DNA of 64,000 bases from an uncultured Nocardioides sp. (GTDB lineage: Bacteria > Actinomycetota > Actinomycetes > Propionibacteriales > Nocardioidaceae), in NCBI RefSeq assembly GCF_947488025.1, contig NZ_CANKYS010000012.1, positions 1 through 64,000 of the forward strand. The letters run 5' to 3'. A program made the position numbers and the translations under genes. Every line of letters starts with the position of its first letter. Position 1 is the stretch's first letter. The notes beneath the pieces are model-generated. The model worked only from the letters and a program-made list of their open reading frames with translations, was not told the origin of the DNA and made no database searches. Shown here one piece after another: positions 60,882 to 64,000 of the stretch.

Positions 60882-62099
60882 TCATGCTGGCGCACCCGTC
60901 AGCTCGGCGAGCACGTCGGCGAGCGCGTCGACGCCGGCCAGGCAGTCGGCGGTCTCGGCGTGCTCATCGGGCGAGTGGGAGACGCCGGTGGGGTTGCGGA
61001 CGAAGACCATGGCCGTGGGGATGCCGGCGTCGGACAGGATCCCGGCGTCGTGGCCGGCCTGGGTCGGGATGACCGGCCAGTCGCCGAGACCGGCGAGCCG
61101 CGCGGCCAGGTCGGGGTCGAAGACGACCGAGCCGGAGACCGACTCCGCGGTGACCTCGAGCGACGTCCCGTCGCGGCCCGCACGGTCGTGCGCCTGCCGC
61201 TCGACCGCGTCGACGAGCGCGGCGAGGGCGTCGCCGGACGAGGCCCGCGCGTCGAGCCACGCGGTGACCAGCGAGGGCACGGCGTTGGTGCCGTTGGGCT
61301 CGACGGCGATGCGGCCGAAGGTGGCCCGCTGCCCGGCCAGGCGGGCCTGCTTGTTGGCGGCCAGTGCCGTCATCGCGTAGGTGAGCATCGGGTCGCGGCG
61401 GTCCTCCATCCGCGTCGAGCCGGCGTGGTTGGCCTGCCCGGCGAAGTCGAAGCGCCACCGCCCGTGCGGCCAGATCTCGCTGGCCAGGCCGACGGCGACG
61501 TCGCGGTCGACGAGGTCGCGCCCCTGCTCGACGTGCAGCTCGACGAAGGTGCCCACCCGGTCCAGCGACAGCAGCCCCGCCGACGGGTCGAGACCGGCCC
61601 CGGCGACGGCGTCGGCGAGGAACACCCCGTCGCGGTCGCGCAGCTCGCGCGCCTGCTCCCACGTCGTGGCGCCGGTGACCAGCCGAGACCCCAGGCACGC
61701 GCGCCCGAACCGCGACCCCTCCTCCTCCACGAAGACGCCGATGCCCAGAGGACGGCCCGGCTCGAAGCCCCGGGCCCGCAGGGTGTCGACGGCGGCGAGC
61801 GCGGACGCCACGCCCAGCGGTCCGTCGTACGCCCCGCCGTCGAGGACGGAGTCGAGGTGCGAGCCGGTGAGGACCCCTCGCTCGCCCGTGGCGCTGGCGG
61901 GCTCCCACCAGGCGACCTGGTTGCCGATGCCGTCGGTCTCGACGACCAGCCCGCGCGCCGCGCACTCCTCCGCGAACCACGTCCGCAGCTCGGCCTCGGC
62001 GGTGGTCCAGGGCTGGCGGAAGTAGCCGCCCGAGGACGCCGAGCGCCCGACCGGCGCGAGGTCGCGCCACATCTGCTCGAAGTCGGTCGTCGGGGCCAT
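60882..62099 (-). CDS. M20 family amidohydrolase (allantoate/N-carbamoyl-amino-acid type)
   Basis: A 405-residue zinc amidohydrolase of the hydantoinase/carbamoylase type in the M20 family. Metal residues sit in GVLTGSHLDSVLDGGAYDGPLG (His, Asp), FVEEEGSRFG (Glu) and the distal HSPDEHAE, and the lid domain carries FDFAGQANHAGSTRMEDRRD. Relatives hydrolyse allantoate or N-carbamoyl amino acids. Here it lies directly upstream of hutF and hutI in one transcript, so it may hydrolyse N-formyl-L-glutamate in place of HutG. That substrate is inferred. ATG at 62099. Confidence 0.9.
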   Translation of the reverse strand: MAPTTDFEQMWRDLAPVGRSASSGGYFRQPWTTAEAELRTWFAEECAARGLVVETDGIGNQVAWWEPASATGERGVLTGSHLDSVLDGGAYDGPLGVASALAAVDTLRARGFEPGRPLGIGVFVEEEGSRFGRACLGSRLVTGATTWEQARELRDRDGVFLADAVAGAGLDPSAGLLSLDRVGTFVELHVEQGRDLVDRDVAVGLASEIWPHGRWRFDFAGQANHAGSTRMEDRRDPMLTYAMTALAANKQARLAGQRATFGRIAVEPNGTNAVPSLVTAWLDARASSGDALAALVDAVERQAHDRAGRDGTSLEVTAESVSGSVVFDPDLAARLAGLGDWPVIPTQAGHDAGILSDAGIPTAMVFVRNPTGVSHSPDEHAETADCLAGVDALADVLAELTGAPA

Positions 62100-62185
62100 G
62101 CCAGCAGTCCACCGGGATCGTCGGGCGGGGTCAACGAGCGCGCGTGGCGAGTCGTCTCGGATCCGAGACCACCATGATGGGGACC

Positions 62186-62782
62186 ATGGAGTTCCGCGAG
62201 GTCGTACGCCGTCGCCGGATGGTGCGCCGCTACGCCGACCGCCCGGTCGACCCGGCCGTCGTCGACCGGATGCTCGAGCACGCCCAGCGCGCGCCCAACG
62301 CGGGTTTCACGCAGGGCTGGGCGTTCCTGGTGCTCGACACCCCCGACGACGTCGCGCTGTTCTGGGAGGCGACGGGCGCGGACCCGGCCGCCTCCAACAC
62401 GTGGCTCGACGGCATGCGCACCGCGCCGGTCGTGATCGTCCCGCTGACCAGCAAGAGCGCCTACCTCGACCGCTACGCCCAGCCGGACAAGGGCTGGACC
62501 GACCGCAGCGAGGACCGCTGGCCGGTGCCGTACTGGTGGGTCGACGCCGGCATGGCCGCCCTGCTCGTCCTGCAGACCGCGGTCGACGAGGGCCTCGGTG
62601 CGTGCTTCTTCGGCATCCCCGGGGAGCACCTGGCGACCTTCCGGGAGGCGTTCGGCATCCCGGAGGACCACGCACCGGTCGGCGCGATCACCGTCGGACA
62701 CCGCGAGGCCGACGCCGGCGCGGCGGGGTCAGCGGCCCGTCGCGAGCGGCGCGGGGACGTCGTCCACCGCGGGCGCTGGTGA
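62186..62782 (+). CDS. Nitroreductase family protein
   Basis: A 198-residue FMN-dependent reductase. EVVRRRRMVRRYADRPVDP is the N-terminal FMN-binding start (RRRxxRxY), AQRAPNAGFTQGWAFLVL is the second block, and QTAVDEGLGACFFGIPGEH is the third, near the FMN. The tail is basic and poorly conserved. The substrate is unknown. Three close ATG codons exist; 62186 is chosen because CATGAT lies 7 nt upstream. Its end overlaps the convergent kinase gene by 54 nt. Confidence 0.87.
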   Translation: MEFREVVRRRRMVRRYADRPVDPAVVDRMLEHAQRAPNAGFTQGWAFLVLDTPDDVALFWEATGADPAASNTWLDGMRTAPVVIVPLTSKSAYLDRYAQPDKGWTDRSEDRWPVPYWWVDAGMAALLVLQTAVDEGLGACFFGIPGEHLATFREAFGIPEDHAPVGAITVGHREADAGAAGSAARRERRGDVVHRGRW

Positions 62783-63583
62783 GCGGAGCGGCTCGAGGGC
62801 GGACCGCACCTGTGCGAGCAGCGGGCGCGCGGCGGGGTCGCGGCTGAGGCACGCGGCCAGCACCTCGCGCACCTCCTCGGGCAGCAGGTCGAGGCCCTCG
62901 GGCTCGACCGGCATCCGGCGGTGGAGCAGCGGCCAGCGGCGACGGCTCTCCCACGTCGCCTCGTCGCCGTACGGCGCGGTGCGCGCGAGCGCGTCGACGA
63001 GCGTCATCCCCAGCCCCCACACGTCGGTGGCGGGCGACAGTCCGCGCCCGATCGCCTGCTCGGGGGCGAGCCAGCCGCGGGTGCCCGCTCCGGGCCTGCC
63101 GTCGCCCGGTCGCCCGGCGAGGCTGAGGTCGATGAGCACCGCCAAGCCATGGTCGACCACCACGTTGTCGGGCTTGAGGTCGAGGTGCAGCCAGTCGTGG
63201 CGGTGGAGGTAGCCGAGCACCGACGCGAGCTGGCAGCCGAGCTCCGCCGCGTCCGCGAGCCCGAGCGGCTCGTGCTCGACGAGCGCGGACAGCGTCGCGC
63301 CGCGCAGCGTCTCGAGGACGACGGTGGGCGGGTCGTCGAGGACGTCGTAGCCGCGCACGAGGTGGGGGTGGGCGAGCGTCGTGGCCAGGTGGCCCTCGAG
63401 CAGCACCGCCTGCCGCACCCGCGGGTCGTCGCGGCGGTCGGCCCGCAGCAGCTTGACCACGCACCGCGTGCCGCGCGCCTCGTCCCAGGCGTCCCACGTC
63501 TCGAGCCGGCGACCGTCGGCGAGCAGCGCGAGCGGGCGGTAGCCGACCGGCAGGTCCCCCGTCGGCGTACGTCGCCGGGTCAT
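62729..63583 (-). CDS. Serine/threonine protein kinase-like protein
   Basis: A 284-residue single-domain kinase without a membrane helix. The catalytic loop is WLHLDLKPDNVVV, with Leu where most kinases have Arg (HRDLK), and the metal motif is DLS in place of DFG. APEQA, GLGMTLVDALA and LLAACLSRDPAARP follow, and the ATP-site Lys is in RCVVKLLRADRRD. It is coupled to the ABC gene by ATGA, so it may act on or with that transporter. Its 3' end overlaps the nitroreductase gene by 54 nt. Confidence 0.85.
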   Translation of the reverse strand: MTRRRTPTGDLPVGYRPLALLADGRRLETWDAWDEARGTRCVVKLLRADRRDDPRVRQAVLLEGHLATTLAHPHLVRGYDVLDDPPTVVLETLRGATLSALVEHEPLGLADAAELGCQLASVLGYLHRHDWLHLDLKPDNVVVDHGLAVLIDLSLAGRPGDGRPGAGTRGWLAPEQAIGRGLSPATDVWGLGMTLVDALARTAPYGDEATWESRRRWPLLHRRMPVEPEGLDLLPEEVREVLAACLSRDPAARPLLAQVRSALEPLRSPAPAVDDVPAPLATGR

Positions 63584-64000
63584 GCGGGCACCTCCGCGAG
63601 GGACGGGGCGAGCGGCACCACGCGGTCGACGTGCTCGAGCACGACCGGGTCGTGGGTGAGCACGACCACCGTCCGCTCGCGCGGGCCGGTGGTCAGCGCG
63701 ACCATCAGCCGCCGCGCGGCCTCGGCGTCGAGCCCGGTGGTCGGCTCGTCGAGCACCAGCACGCGGCCCGGTCGCAGCAGGGCGCGGGCGACGGCCAGCC
63801 GCTGCCGCTGGCCGCCCGACAGGGTGCGACCGCGCTGGCCGATGCGCGTGCCGTAGCCGTGCGGCAGGGCCTCGACGAAGTCGTGCGCGCCGGCGTCGCG
63901 GGCCGCCGCGCGCACCTCGGCGCGCGTGGCGTCGGGCCGGCCGATCACGAGGTTCTCGTGCACCGTCGCGTCGAGCATGAGCTGCTCCTGGTGGACCACG
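63580..64000 (-). CDS. ABC transporter ATP-binding protein, C-terminal part
   Basis: The last about 140 residues of an ABC ATPase domain; the 5' part lies beyond the window. VHQEQLMLDATVHENLVIG is the Q-loop region, LSGGQRQRLAVARALL the signature, VLVLDEPTTGLDAEAARR the Walker B and D-loop, and VVVLTHDPVVLEHVD the H-loop. This order and the HENLVIG phrase fit a type I exporter half-transporter (membrane domain fused to ATPase). Its stop overlaps the kinase start (ATGA), so the two are coupled. Confidence 0.9.
   Translation of the reverse strand, partial: VVHQEQLMLDATVHENLVIGRPDATRAEVRAAARDAGAHDFVEALPHGYGTRIGQRGRTLSGGQRQRLAVARALLRPGRVLVLDEPTTGLDAEAARRLMVALTTGPRERTVVVLTHDPVVLEHVDRVVPLAPSLAEVPA

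Overview
The window is very GC-rich, densely packed chromosomal DNA from a high-GC actinobacterium. Long antisense shadow ORFs, abundant GTG starts, leaderless TAnnnT promoters (TAGGGT, TAGGCT) placed 6-7 nt before start codons, a dnaK-grpE-dnaJ-hspR operon with HAIR operators and abundant GTACG(A/C)C words all fit the Nocardioidaceae, probably Nocardioides. That placement is inference from gene content and style. I see no rRNA, tRNA, CRISPR array, insertion sequence or prophage. No gap without a gene exceeds about 260 bp.

Layout. 1-8.4 kb: DedA membrane protein, pyrE, a PLP aminotransferase, two proline/glutamine-rich membrane proteins, an ABC-2 exporter pair, and an isochorismatase-fold hydrolase coupled to a PfkB kinase. 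8.5-22.4 kb: YihY/BrkB protein, two SDR-type proteins, a flavin monooxygenase-like protein, GNAT, an orphan GAF histidine kinase, a 2-hydroxyacid module (dehydrogenase, AEC carrier, FAD-linked oxidase), a DoxX-like protein, a secreted zinc metalloprotease and a CPBP protease. 22.4-25.7 kb: clpB with a HAIR site, and a general-stress membrane protein. 25.7-34.8 kb: a probable exopolysaccharide locus. It holds a nucleotide-sugar dehydrogenase, two anchored parallel beta-helix proteins and a processive GT2 synthase, divergent from an OmpA-type lipoprotein, a secreted beta-helix protein and a 32-residue membrane peptide. 34.8-44.2 kb: pentapeptide protein, aldo/keto reductase, acyltransferase, the hspR-dnaJ-grpE-dnaK operon, a Dabb protein, GNAT and an SGNH hydrolase. 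44.3-51.7 kb: M3 oligopeptidase, two MFS carriers, a GTPase and a WXG100-like gene pair. 51.8-54.9 kb: a compact cluster of two sucrase/ferredoxin-like proteins, a JmjC-type cupin and an 86-residue Asp/Thr repeat peptide. 55-64 kb: a large LuxR-family ATPase regulator with a 38-residue companion, a histidine-degradation block (hutI, hutF, an M20 amidohydrolase), a nitroreductase, a Ser/Thr kinase and the end of an ABC transporter.

Working together. HspR should repress both clpB and dnaKJ-grpE through the HAIR operators at 25120-25140 and 42199-42219. The 25.7-34.8 kb genes look like a synthase plus precursor supply plus polymer-modifying or anchoring proteins, and two of the beta-helix proteins are clear paralogues at opposite ends of the locus. 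The cluster at 51.8-54.9 kb pairs a peptide-like substrate candidate with a hydroxylase-type enzyme and redox-type proteins. These two regions are the best candidates for undescribed biology. Many gene ends carry long perfect stem-loops, several of them members of dispersed or duplicated repeat families.
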